Source of the DNA: Cryptomeria japonica | Lineage: Eukaryota > Streptophyta > Pinopsida > Cupressales > Cupressaceae | Reading direction: 5' to 3' | Assembly: GCF_030272615.1 (NCBI RefSeq) | Contig: NC_081405.1 | Location: forward strand, 651,952,920-652,016,919 | DNA length: 64,000 nucleotides | Part shown: positions 1-10,705 of the stretch, in pieces | Position numbering within the stretch: the stretch's first letter is position 1 | Layout: each line of letters begins with the position of its first letter | Program-made: the position numbers and the translations under genes | Notes under the pieces: generated by a model | Told to the model about the DNA's origin: nothing | Database searches by the model: none | What the model saw: only the letters and a program-made list of their open reading frames with translations

Positions 1-1
1 A

Positions 2-1828
2 AAGAAACAGGACACATCAAAGGCCTCACCAACTCCTACAGCAAAGCGACCTAATACAAGAGCATCTACAGCTTCACTGAGTAAGAAAACAAAGAGTGTT
101 ACTATTCCAAAGGTAACAAAAAATTACAAGAAATCTACTCAGAGACTCATTTTGACAAAAGAGTCTAGTGACACCGAATCTGAAGATGCTAGTAAATTTC
201 AGATTGTCAAGAGCAAGAAGGTAAATGTACATAGTGTTGAAATTTTTTGTGCCAATCTGAAAGAATATGGTGGATTTGGAGGATTCAGATATGTTAAGTA
301 TGAATCCAGAAATCAAGATGAAAAGAGACAAATTGAAGAAGTTGTCATCTGCACACATCTAAAATTTTGATTAGTCCCATTAGAAGTCTCTAATTCTCTC
401 CCAAAATAATTATATGCACATATTGATAACAGGTGGCAATATGCCCTAGACTCAGAGAAACAGATTAGAGAAAGAAGTCTAGTACATCTCTTTCCTGACA
501 TGTCGGTAGCCAAAATAAAAGAACATCTGACAACCTACCACAAAAAGTTCCTCATCAAACAAAAACCCTTGAAACTGATGAATGGGTTGTATATTGAAGT
601 GGAAAATGAAACAAAAGAAAAGTAGCAGGAAATCTTTAGAAACAGAGATGTCGATGAGCAAGCTAAATTTGAAATAGTTGATGTCACCGAGCAAGATCCT
701 GATGTTACCGAGCAAGATCCTGCTAACACCATTCAAATAGATGAAGATATCATGGATACAGAGGCACCGGAATAGGAAATGATAGAAGGCAATGCATATG
801 CAAAACTTGTATCCAGTGAATCAGTCTTGGAACAAGTTTAGCCTTATCCACCAGCCAATCAACTTGTCTCAACCGAAACCCCTCAGGATATGGATACAGG
901 CACCAAAGGTCACAAGTCTACAGTAGGAGAAGGTACTACTCAAGAACAGACATCTCAGGATCCTTCTAGCACTAAAAATGTTGCAACTGAGACACCGAGT
1001 ACCGAGACACCAAAGGACACTACAGAGGCTAAAGAAACTAACCAAAGTGTTGCCTCTACCGAGCAACCTACCGAGGGTCATCAAGCCTCACAAGCCCTTG
1101 TCTTAGTTCAATTGGTGAAAGGTAAAGAAAAGAAGATGAAAATGCATAGTTTCAAATTATATTTGTCAAAACCCATAGTGTTGCCCAATGTTGATATATC
1201 CAAATTAAAGGGGCAGGCACTCATTGATTTCAGTGAACTATGCAAAGAAAAGGCCAAACAAGAGAAGCAAATGGCCATTCAAGAGAAAAATAAAGTACTT
1301 CAGAAGGTGAAAGCACTCTTAACAGATATGCTACCTGAAGCTACAATAACCAAAGATGCAGCCATCCACATTCAACTGGATGAACTCCTAACCATGATAG
1401 AGACATCTAGTGTCAATGCATCCGAATATTTGAGCAAGCTAAAAGACAAGGAGCTCACTACAAAAATGATAGAAGAGGTACAGAAAGCTATAGCTATTGA
1501 CAAAGTCAAACTTGTCAAATTTATTACTGAGTTGACCCCTCAAATCAAGCACATTCTTTATTTATTTCAGAAACTTTGTACATTTTCTTTATTCATGAAA
1601 GACATAAAAAATAAAATCGAAGCCATTGAGAAAGAGATCACTGATCTCTCAAATAAGTTGACCATAGAGCCCAATTCTGTTCAGAATTTCTATACAAAGT
1701 TATAATGACTCATGGCTCAACAATTGGACCTAAGAAATGAAGAACACAAGATTAGGATGGACATAATGATACTTCAGACAAAGTACAAATCCATTTTTGA
1801 CCAATTGCCACCACCAAATGGTAACTAA
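2..1828 (+). pseudogene. Accessory coiled-coil protein gene of element A1 (decayed)
   Basis: One reading frame runs from base 2 to a TAA at 1826-1828. In order it encodes a basic Lys/Ser/Pro-rich N-terminal tail (nuclear-localisation-like), the roughly 130-residue domain shared with families B, D and E (about 290-650), a Thr/Glu/Gln-rich linker (about 660-1130), and a C-terminal heptad-rich coiled-coil region (about 1150-1705) with a short tail. It is interrupted at 368 (TGA), about 404 (TAA), about 623 (TAG; the sister copy has TGG), 773 (TAG), about 839 (TAG; the sister has CAG) and 1703. The TAG at 773 also occurs in A2. I do not recognise the family by name; the function is unknown. Capsid-like or nucleic-acid-binding roles are guesses from the coiled coils and basic tail. 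Confidence 0.75.
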
Positions 1829-2182
1829 ATTTTGATGTTTGTCAAAAAGGGGGAGTGATATAGTATTCAAAGCATTAAAGTATAATATCAAACAAAAGGA
1901 GTGTAGTATACAAGGGGAGTGTACCGAGCAGAGTACCCAAGAGTAGTGAACCGAGTAGTGAATAGAACAATGAGAAAAGAAAGTGCACACAAAACATTGA
2001 TCACCGAGCATGCAAAATCAGAGTTTTGTATAGTATATTGATAAGGGGAGTATATCTGGACATATTATTGACTATTGTATATACTGTCAGTATAGTCAAA
2101 TTTTGCAAGTATATAGATTATTGAGTTATAAATTTGAAAGTAGTTTTTGTCAAACATCTCAACTAATATCAAAAGGGGAGAA
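1829..2182 (+). other. 3' untranslated tail of A1 with PPT-like tracts
   Basis: No gene is seen. The stretch holds purine-rich tracts such as AAAAAGGGGGAG near 1844 and AAAAGGGGAGAA at 2171-2182. The last one abuts the LTR and is the likely polypurine tract; the earlier ones resemble it. Confidence 0.6.
2171..2182 (+). other. Polypurine tract of A1
   Basis: AAAAGGGGAGAA lies immediately before the LTR start TGTTACTA. The A2 copy has the same tract in reverse complement at 20629-20640. Confidence 0.8.
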
Positions 2183-3372
2183 TGTTACTACTTATCAAGT
2201 TGCCATTAGTTTTATGTTCAAAGTTATTCTATATACTCTAGTCGATTATCTCTACCAAAATATTCAGTTGGTATGCACAGTCTAGTCGGTTATAGAAGAA
2301 AGTAGTCACAGAGCCCAGTATGCATCGAGCTATCTATCAAGTATCATTCCATGTCTACCGAGCAGCAAATATGACACACTGAGTTGATATACACTGAGTG
2401 AAATGTGTTACCAGATTCATTGAGCTTGGACATACATATGGAAACGTGATACAAGATCAAGGAACATCTAACCGTTATCACATTGGAAATTGCACTTAAA
2501 GATTGTGTATGATTTTGAGGACATCTAACTAGTGAAATATTTTGCATGGTTATTCATTCAATAAAACATTTTTGTAAGATCGAAGCAATGAATGGATCAA
2601 CGACATAAGAGATCTATTTATACAACATGGATTAAGATCAGAAATATATATGTAGCAAGACAGAAAGGAAGATATAGAAATAAATGAAGCAAGACATGTG
2701 AAAGCACTAAGTGTTATGACTGTTACAAAGACACAGAGGTCATCGAGAAGGATTTTAGAGAACAGTCAAAGAACAAAGTAAACAGAAGGGTTTACTGAGT
2801 TACTAATGGGTTGCCGAGGTATGCTATAAGCAAGGTAATCTTATTTTGAGCACATAGAATCTGCTATAACATTCCAAATGTAAAGTTGCAGATATTTGTA
2901 ATGATTTTATTGTAATGTTTTGAAGTTGTAAGAGAAACCTGTAACAGGGTAAAAGACTCTAATCAAGTCTATAAATTGTAAAGCCTCTAACTAGGTGCAA
3001 CATTTAGTTTAAGTGTTGTAAAATCCTTTAGCAAGGTAGATCTAACAAATCTTGATACTCCTAATAGGGTAAGCTATGAAAAATAGCCAAACATGTAGCT
3101 CTAACCGAGCAACCTTTATTATTGTAGTAGTGAAGTTGTGGGTGCCATCCCCACCGCAGTTTTTCTCTCTAACCAAGAGTTTCTGCGTAACCAAAATATA
3201 GGTGTTATGGACTGAATCATGTATGGTTGTTCTCTATTTGTTTTAACTTTATATTATGTTAGTACACTATTTGGTTTATGCATAATAGTAAAGTTATTGT
3301 TGAAGAAAAGTTTTGAAGTACTGATTCACCCCTCCCCTCTCAGTACATTAGCTTTCCATATTGGGCCTAACA
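2183..3372 (+). repeat. 3' LTR of A1
   Basis: The LTR begins TGTTACTACTTATC and ends GGGCCTAACA, and both A2 LTRs match it. Near its end are a C-rich box (about 3327-3343) and a run of short phrases of the type 'ctctaa.aaggt', as also seen in the scrap that follows. The length is 1190 bp. Because the 5' LTR is off the window, LTR divergence cannot be assessed here. Confidence 0.85.
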
Positions 3373-3880
3373 GGATTTAACCAAGCAATCTATGCTATTC
3401 TCTAGATCACTCACTTGTTGATTACTCACATCTTCGACAAGTCTGTAGCCCTTAACCGGGTTGGCCCAAAAGCCTTTGGTAAATCCTCTAACAAGGTGGT
3501 TCACATCTGTGGATCTAAAATCCTCTAGCAAGATAGTCTTTAATCGGACTTATCTCCTAGCAGAGATTGAAACTCCTAACAGGATCTGTTCTGGTAAAGA
3601 ACATTGTAAGACCTTAACCGGTCTGGTTCCTATTCTGCAGATAGTTACTTGTGAGTTCCATCTCACCATGGTTTTTCCCATTTGGGTTTCCACATCAAAT
3701 ATCTTGCATTATGGTGGTATTTCTTCTATGGGTGAATGTCTTATTTGCATTTTGGTTTTCATGTGTGCTAACCAGTTTGTCTGTCAAACTGTTTTACCGG
3801 TTTATCATTGGACTGTTTAAGTGTTTAAGTACAATGTTTTTCAGTATGCTAATTCACCCCCCCCCCTCTTAGTATTCATC
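3373..3880 (+). repeat. LTR fragment, distant relative of the family A LTR
   Basis: This has the 3' half of an LTR: repeated phrases of the 'aaatcctctagcaagat' type, a 'caccatggtttttccca' box, and near the end the C-rich box (attcacccccccccctctt). It does not match the B, C or D LTRs. It stops without a canonical CA end and is joined directly to accessory coding sequence at about 3881-3891, so the junction is a deletion or recombination breakpoint. Confidence 0.55.
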
Positions 3881-3890
3881 AAATCTACAC

Positions 3891-5501
3891 TTGGATATCT
3901 ATAAGAAATTTTTGATGCAAGTTGTAGATGAAGTATCAGTAGAACTATTTAAGAGACTTGAAGCTAGAAGACAAGTTGTTATAGAGCTTGACAAGAAAAT
4001 AAAAATTGAAAAACTACTTGTTGTTTATCCTGTTAACTCACCAAAGGAGATAGATGATATGATCTCAGAGGCTAACTAGACCATATTCTCAACTGCACAC
4101 CGACATGTAGCACTTATGGTTGGTAGAGTAAATGAGGTTGTAGAGGAAACTGCTAATGCATGGGACATATTCCTTGTTGAGAAAGAAAAGCAGGAAGAGT
4201 ATAGAAATCCTAAACATATCAAAGTATATCAGAAAGATAAGGATAAGGGTAAAGGAAAGGTTTGTGGACCTCCGAGCATAAAAATAAAAGATAACTTATC
4301 TCCACCACCTCTGAATACCTCACCGGTAGTTACAACTGAAAGTCAGTTGGCTAATGAAAGTATGGAGATACCACAAGAGGACACTAATCCAAACTTTGAG
4401 GTGTTATACACAGTTGACATTGATACTCAGAAAGTTAACATTGCGGTAGATAAGGACACAAATAGAAAGACAAATATGGCTAGTAAGTCACCGGTAACAA
4501 ATAACACAAAAGGTAAACTGACAGATGGTAACACTAAGCAACAAGCAGAACAACAGGCTGAGCAATAGGTTCACACAGAGTTAGTGCCACCAGCATCAAC
4601 TGAGAAAGACAAACCTTTGCTTAAGGAAATGGAAACACAAATTGACCTACCGGAGGTCACCACAAGCAAGGATATTGCTCCCACCGATGGGATACAGAGT
4701 GTTGGCACTTCAACTGCAAGATTCAAATCAACTAATGTAACAGAAGTTGTTTTGGACTCCTTAAAGAAAATAACAGTTTGTAGCTCACAAGCATACAAGG
4801 CTATAGATGATACAATTCCAATTTTGAAGATGATAGCTCCAAAATGTAATGTAGAAAATAAAGATTCTTTGAGTCAACTTGACACTTTGTCTAAGTATAT
4901 TACTGACAACACTGTGATAGCTGAACAAATAAAAGAGGAAGCATTCAAGGAGAGGTTAGAAAAAGAAAAACACAAATTCTTTGAGGAAGAAATAAAGAAG
5001 TGTACAAGGCAGTTTGACACACTTCTACCAAAATTATGTAGCACATTAAAGGAATTCAAAACTTTGTACAAAGATACTTGTAAGACTAACTTTTTGACAA
5101 TTGATATAGACAAGAAGATCAGCAAGATACAGGAGGAAATAAATCAACTAACTGACAATTTTATTAATTCATCTGATTCATTATCACTTTTTGAGCAGAA
5201 GATAACAGGTGTTGAGGAAGAACTATTAAAGCTAGAAAGAGAAAAGGAAAGAATTAAAAGTAAGGCTAAGGATCTTAAATGGAGACTAAGTCCACAACTG
5301 GACTACCTCGCCACCTTAAGGAAAGAAATATTTAATGCCTTGGTTCAAGGATAGAAAACACCGGCAGAGAAAATGCAACACCTCACCGGTACAGTTCAGA
5401 GGATAGAGGCCGCAATAAAAGACAGTAAAAAATTCATTGAGAGCTTGAATCTAGTTTTGGCAGACCTTTTTCAGATTGTAACCAACCGGTTACAAGGATG
5501 A
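3891..5501 (+). pseudogene. Accessory coiled-coil protein gene, family B copy 1 (N-terminally truncated)
   Basis: A single frame is interrupted only at 4077 (TAG; copy 2 reads CAG), 4566 (TAG, shared with copy 2) and 5352 (TAG), ending with TGA at 5499-5501. It starts in the middle of the shared domain: Leu-Asp-Ile-Tyr-Lys-Lys, then the Leu-Glu-Ala-Arg-Arg block and the Gly-Arg-Val-Asn-Glu-Val-Val block at about 4122-4142. A basic Lys/Gly stretch (about 4220-4265) and a Thr/Asn/Gln-rich linker follow, and from about 4720 a heptad-rich coiled coil. Compared with copy 2 the N-terminal basic region is missing. The function is unknown; the family is the same as in A, D and E. Confidence 0.75.
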
Positions 5502-5695
5502 AGCTAGAAACCACACTCAATTGACACTTTGACAACCTTTGTCATTGATGCCAAAGGGGGAGTAGTGGTATGAGAAAAATCCAATAACTTAGGGATCATC
5601 TGCTCAGGGGGAGCACACATTTTTGGTAACAATTTTTGGACTTCAATTTTTGGATACACTTTTGAATTTTTCTCAAGAGTGTTACCATCAATGCC

Positions 5696-5707
5696 AAAGG
5701 GGGAGAT
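5696..5707 (+). other. Polypurine tract of family B copy 1
   Basis: AAAGGGGGAGAT directly precedes the LTR start TGTTGGC. A second tract of the same kind (about 5553-5564) lies about 140 bp upstream. Confidence 0.8.
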
Positions 5708-6511
5708 TGTTGGCAAATGCACACTCCAATGAGACATTGTAGTTGATTGAAGGTTTTGTCATTGATGGAAACCTTACAATCCTATGACACCAGCAAGGCA
5801 ATCCACCAGCGCCAGCAAAGTCAGATTCTACACCAGCACATAGACCACTGGCACTGACAATGAAAGGAAGCATACTGGCACAGAAGCTGACAGGAATTTT
5901 ATTTGTAATTTATTTTTATTATTGTAAAATCATTGTAAGATGACTTGGAAAATTGTAAAATGACTCATATATATAAGAGATCATTGCAGAACAATTATGT
6001 ATGTATAGAGGAATGTAATTAGGTGAAATAAGGCAGTCCTATTATGCAAATTATAGGTTAAGGGTTTATGTATGAACTAGAGCTATAAACTGGCACTGGA
6101 TCTAGCATAGTAGATGTTATTTTGCAGCAGTACAAGACATTGGATTTATATAATCCATTTTGTAAGTCAATGAGACCTCCCATTTTGTAATTGAGCAGTG
6201 AGCTCTAGGCACTTGGCCTTCCTGCATGTGCAGACCCATCTTGTAGCAGTAATATTCTCTTATTGGCCAATAAGTGAACATTGTGGGTCACAAATCCCAC
6301 CGAGGTTTTTCCCACACCAGTTTTCCTCATTAAACTACTATGTTATGGTGTGTTTTTCATGTGGTTGTTGTTATCTTTGTTCATTGCATTATTTCTTGTT
6401 TACCTGTATATAGTATTAATATGCTCTACATGTTTTAGATCAAGAAAATCAATAAACCAGTTAGATACTGATTCACCCCCCCCACTCTTAGTATGTGTGG
6501 GAATCCTAATA
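5708..6511 (+). repeat. LTR of family B (middle LTR of the array)
   Basis: It begins TGTTGGCAAATGC and ends GGGAATCCTAATA; the partner LTR ends CCTAACA, so the end has a C-to-T change. A TATA-like TATATATAAG is at about 5968-5977. The R-region core GAGCAGTGAGCTCTAGGC is at 6193-6210, and the C-rich box is at about 6473-6490. It serves as 3' LTR for copy 1 and 5' LTR for copy 2. Confidence 0.85.
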
Positions 6512-6532
6512 GGAATTTCCTTAGAAAGTGAC

Positions 6533-8616
6533 ATGCCTGCAGTATTCAAGAGAGTTGAGAGGAAGAGAAAACCTTCACCGGCACCTTCTCCTACACCAAA
6601 AAGATAGAAGAAATAGGCAATAAGGCCCCCAACAAAAAAATTAACTCCAAAGAAAAAGAAGTTGACTCCTAAGAAGTCAAAACAATCTATAGCTCCTATT
6701 GATAAATTACTGAGGATGGCAAGTTGAAGAATATCAACAAACTATATAACACAGTATCTGCTGATGACAAGGAAAAAGTAGAGAATAGTGTAATATTACA
6801 CTTAGATATTTTTAAGAAATTTTTTATGCAAGTTGTTGATGAAATACCGATAGGTCTATACAACAGACTAGAAGCTAGAAGAGTAGCTATTGTTAAGCTT
6901 GATAAGAAAATAAAGGTTGAAAAATTACTTGTTGTGCATCCTATTAACTCACCCGATGAGATAGATCAATTGATCTCTGAGGCTAACCAGTCAGTATTTT
7001 CAATTGCTCACCGACATGTAGCACTAATGGCACGGAGAGTGAATTAGATAATAGAGGAAACAATAGATGCATGGGATATATTCTTGGTAGAAAAAGAAAA
7101 ACAGGAAGAGTATCGAAAACCTAAAACCTTCAAGGTATACCAAAAAGATAGGGACAAAGGAAAAGGCAAGGTTGGTGGACCTCCTAGTATAAAGATAACA
7201 GATAACTTACCCCCATCGCCTCTAGATACTCCACTGGTAGACACTACTGAAAATCAACCGGCAATAGAGAGTATGAAGACAACACATGAGGACACAAACC
7301 ATGATTCTGAGGTGTTGTACACAATGAATATCGACACACAGGAAGTCAACATTGTGGTTGATAAGGAAACAAGTGAGAAAAGAGATGTGGCAATTGAGCC
7401 ACTGGTAGAAGATACAACAACTAAGACAAATGTTGAAGATATAGTTCGAGACATAGAAATTGGGAATGAACAACAAACTAAACAGACAACGGATACAAGA
7501 AAAATTGACAGCATTGGTATTGAACAACCGACTGAAAATATTTCAGGGGCAAGCACAGAGAAACTGATAGAAAATACAGAGTCACAAGTAGAGAAACTGA
7601 TAGTGGATACCACTAAAAAATCATCAGAGAAACCATCAGTAGAGAGCACAAAGAAACAAGAAGAACAATAGGTTCATTCACAAGTACATTCAGAGATAGT
7701 GCCACAGGCTACAATTGAAAAACCTAAACCTTTGGTAGCTAAAATGGAGACACAAACTAATCCTCCAGTAAAAGAGGAAAGCAATGCTATTATCACCACC
7801 AGCGGATTACAAATTGTGAAGTCAATTGGATAGACATCTAGAATCTCCATGTTTGAATTCAAACCAACAAATGTGACAGAGGTACTGCTAGATTCAATTA
7901 AGAAAATAACATATTGCAATATACTAGCATATAAGGCTATTGATGACACCATACCAATTTTGAAGATGATAGCTCCAAAGTGTAACATAGACAACAAATA
8001 TTCTTTGAACCAATTAGACATATTGTCTAAGTATATAATCGGTAATCTAATAACTTTGGACAAAATAAATGAGGATACATTTAAGGAGAGATTGATAAAG
8101 GAAAAAGAAAAATTCTTTGAGGATATAGTTAAGAAGAACAAGGGAGAGATAGACACCCTTTTACCAGAACTCAATGAAATCATTTTTGACTTCAAAAAAC
8201 TATACGGGGATACATGCAAAATGGATGTATTAACAGAAGATCTTGACAAAGAAATCAGAAAGACATAGGATAATATTAATAATATTGCTGACAATCTGAT
8301 TGGGACATCAAATTTATTTTTGGAATTAGAAAAGAAAATTGCAAAGCAAGAAGAGAAAATCAGGAAACTGAAAAATGAAAAACAAATCATAAAGGGCAAA
8401 GCAAAGGACTTAAAATGTCAACTTATTCCAAGATTAGAGTATCTTATTTCTTTGAGAAAAGAAATATCTAAGGCTCTAGTTCCTAGACTAAAGACACCGA
8501 AAGAGAAAATGCACATATTCACCGATATGGTGCAGAGAACCCATGAGGCTATAAAAGATAGTAAAACATTCAACAATGACATCATTTCAATTTTGATAGA
8601 TGTTTTCAGAGTTTAA
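6533..8616 (+). pseudogene. Accessory coiled-coil protein gene, family B copy 2
   Basis: It opens with ATG at 6533 and a basic Pro/Lys/Ser-rich tail. A one-base indel near 6704 changes frame, after which one frame runs to a stop at 8614-8616. Stops inside it are at 7045, 7669 (shared with copy 1), about 7831 and 8266 (CAG in copy 1). The shared domain covers about 6705-7100, with an Ile-Pro-x-Gly-Leu-Tyr block, Leu-Glu-Ala-Arg-Arg and an Asn-Ser-Pro-Asp-Glu-Ile block. The linker is Thr/Glu/Lys-rich (about 7230-7670), and a coiled coil follows (about 7855-8500). It is the most complete B copy, but it lacks the extra N-terminal part seen in D and E. The function is unknown. Confidence 0.75.
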
Positions 8617-8833
8617 CCCACCAGTTACAAGAAACCACGTAGGACTCCACTGACAACGAATGAAAACCTTTATCATTGATGTCAAAGGGGGAGTAGAGGC
8701 TATGAGAAAAATGATCAGCAAATGGCTCATCAACTCAGGGGGAGCTCATAGTTTTTTTGGTAAGACAATTTTGGCAGACTCATTTTTGGATGACACTTTT
8801 TGGATTTTTCTCATGAGTGTTGCCATCAATGCC

Positions 8834-8845
8834 AAAGGGGGAGAT
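8834..8845 (+). other. Polypurine tract of family B copy 2
   Basis: AAAGGGGGAGAT sits directly before TGTTGGAAAATGC. A further TCAAAGGGGGAG tract lies upstream near 8682. Confidence 0.8.
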
Positions 8846-9227
8846 TGTTGGAAAATGCACACTCCAATGAGATATTGTAGGTGATTGAAGGTTTTGTCAT
8901 TGATGGAAACCTTGCAATCATATGATACCGACAAGACAATATACCAGCACCGACAGCGACAAACTCTATACCAGCACACAAGACACTGGCAAACAAAGGA
9001 ATGATACTGGCACCCTGGCCGACAAGAATTTTGTTTATAATGTATTTTGTAATTAATTGTAAAATCATTGTAAGCCAACATGGTGAGTTGTAATATGACT
9101 CATATATGTATGAGATCATTCTAGAACATTTTGTAAGAGTGTGATAGGCGAAATAAGGCAGACCTAATATGTGAATTATAGGTTAAGGGTTTATGTATGA
9201 AGCAAAGCTAAAACCGGTACTGGATCT
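8846..9227 (+). repeat. Right LTR of family B array, 5' piece
   Basis: It matches the LTR at 5708-6511 from its TGTTGG start. It is cut at the sequence CTGGATCT by the insertion of element X and resumes at 15767; GATCT (9223-9227) is one copy of the target duplication. Confidence 0.9.
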
Positions 9228-10285
9228 TGTTAGGGCTCGGGGACAACTGAGGGGGGGGTTGAATCAGTTGTCAAATAAATTCAAACCAAAACAACTTAAC
9301 CAACCTAATGCTTAATACCGGTAAACTAGTTAAGTATGTCAGTAGATAGTTTTTAATAGTTAATTGCTATATCGGTAAAGATTAGTGCATGAAACATAAA
9401 CACAAAGTCATCCACAGCACATAACACGAATATTTGTACATGGAAACCCTGTAAGGGGAAAAACCACTATGGGAAACCTTACCAACAATTAGATGATACT
9501 ACTGTAGATAGTAAGTGTACATAAATGGGGTCTACACATGCAGAAAGGCCAAGCGCCTAGAGCTCACTGCTCAAACACAAATGGGAGTCACACTGAATAT
9601 AATTGGATGGTTAAATCCAATAAGAATGTACTGCTTAAAATAGCATCTTCATATGCTGGATTCAGTAACGTTGTAATGCTGATATGCTTTCACAAAAACC
9701 TAGCTTCACCTTCAAATGATGCTTGCGTGTGTAGCTCTACTTAATCTCGCATATACCTTCACACAATTATTTTTCCCATTCCACACTTGATCTTACAAAT
9801 AAGATCTTACATTTATACCATAACCTAAGACCAATTTTAGTAGATCGGCTCTACAAGATATTACAATAAAAACATTTTACAAACAATATAATATCTGATG
9901 CAATAACTGATTGAACATGTTGGCTTAATGCATTTACAACAACAATTAATCATCTTCATAGTATGTCGTGCTGATCTGGAAAAGATAAACCTACCGGTGT
10001 AACCCTGGATAACCCTGGACCTATTTGTCGGTAAAAGCAAATATGCAAATATGAATATACCAATGATTAATTTATTAAGACAAGATGTCCACATGATGTC
10101 TTTGATATTACAAAGTGTTTTCCATATCTTTCCAAGTGTCGGTGATCATTATATCTTGCCGGTGTACCATATACCAGTAATTGTGTAATAGTTACTTGCT
10201 TGTCGATGAATGTTGTTGGATCTCCAAGTGCTAGTGTTTTAGTAGGTGTTGACATCAATGACAAAACCATACCAAAATACCAACA
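9228..10285 (-). repeat. 3' LTR of element X
   Basis: Read on the plus strand it runs TGTTAGGGCTCGG ... ATACCAACA. The C-rich box (as a G run) is near 9250 and the R-region core GAGCAGTGAGCTCTAGGC lies at 9555-9572 in reverse complement. The solo LTR K in element D belongs to the same or a close family. Confidence 0.92.
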
Positions 10286-10705
10286 ATCTCTCCCTTTGGC
10301 ATTGATGGCAACACAAGATGGAAAAACCATTAAAGTGCCAAAATAGAAATGCCAAATACCAAAAACCAACAATCTCCAAAAAAATCATAACCAGAAATCA
10401 AAATACATAAAGAGTGTAATAATCTCTCCCAAACAACAAACTCTCCCCCTAGGAGCAACATGTGTTTTCCAAAGTTTTTCCATATGAATCTCTCCCCAAC
10501 AGATAATAAAGATAATGTGTTTTTCCATATATATCTCTCCCCCTTTGACATCAAATGCCAAAGTTACAATAAAACCAAGTTCATATACAAAATACCAATA
10601 AATTCAATATACCAACTACTCCCCCTAAGAAGTAGCCTCCTCATCAAAGACCGGAATAAAAGATTTCTCTATTAATTTTTTTGGTTGATGACAATCATCA
10701 ACTGT
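10286..10705 (-). other. 3' untranslated tail and polypurine tract of element X
   Basis: No gene is seen. The polypurine tract is 10286-10297 (minus strand AAAGGGAGAGAT), next to the LTR. Further pyrimidine-rich tracts on the plus strand near 10440-10452, 10484-10498, 10533-10542 and 10618-10627 are PPT-like repeats in the element's own orientation. Confidence 0.7.

Larger units (their letters stand above)
1..3372 (+). mobile_element. Element A1: 3' part of a non-autonomous LTR retrotransposon
   Basis: The window opens inside the coding part of this element and continues through a polypurine tract into one LTR ending in TAACA. A second copy on the minus strand at 19487-24202 (A2) matches it through the coding part, tail and LTR, which defines the family. 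No integrase, reverse transcriptase or RNase H motif is present. The 5' LTR lies outside the window, so no target duplication can be checked. Relative to A2 it has lost about 180 bp of the C-terminal coding part just before 1780. Confidence 0.85.

Noticed and set aside
3300-3360. C-rich runs near LTR ends as G-quadruplex or assembly artefacts
   Set aside because: The runs recur at the same place in many LTRs on both strands with differing flanks, so they are real motifs; a single C run does not by itself make a quadruplex.
7222-8399. Long minus-strand open frames at 7222-7649 and 7674-8399
   Set aside because: They are antisense to the accessory gene, which has the conserved blocks and a sister copy; the minus frames have low-complexity Ser/Ile/Leu content.
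9538-9744. Similar plus-strand open frames at 9538-9744 and 14998-15225 as a duplicated gene
   Set aside because: They lie at the same place in the two LTRs of element X and are antisense to it; the similarity is that of the LTRs.
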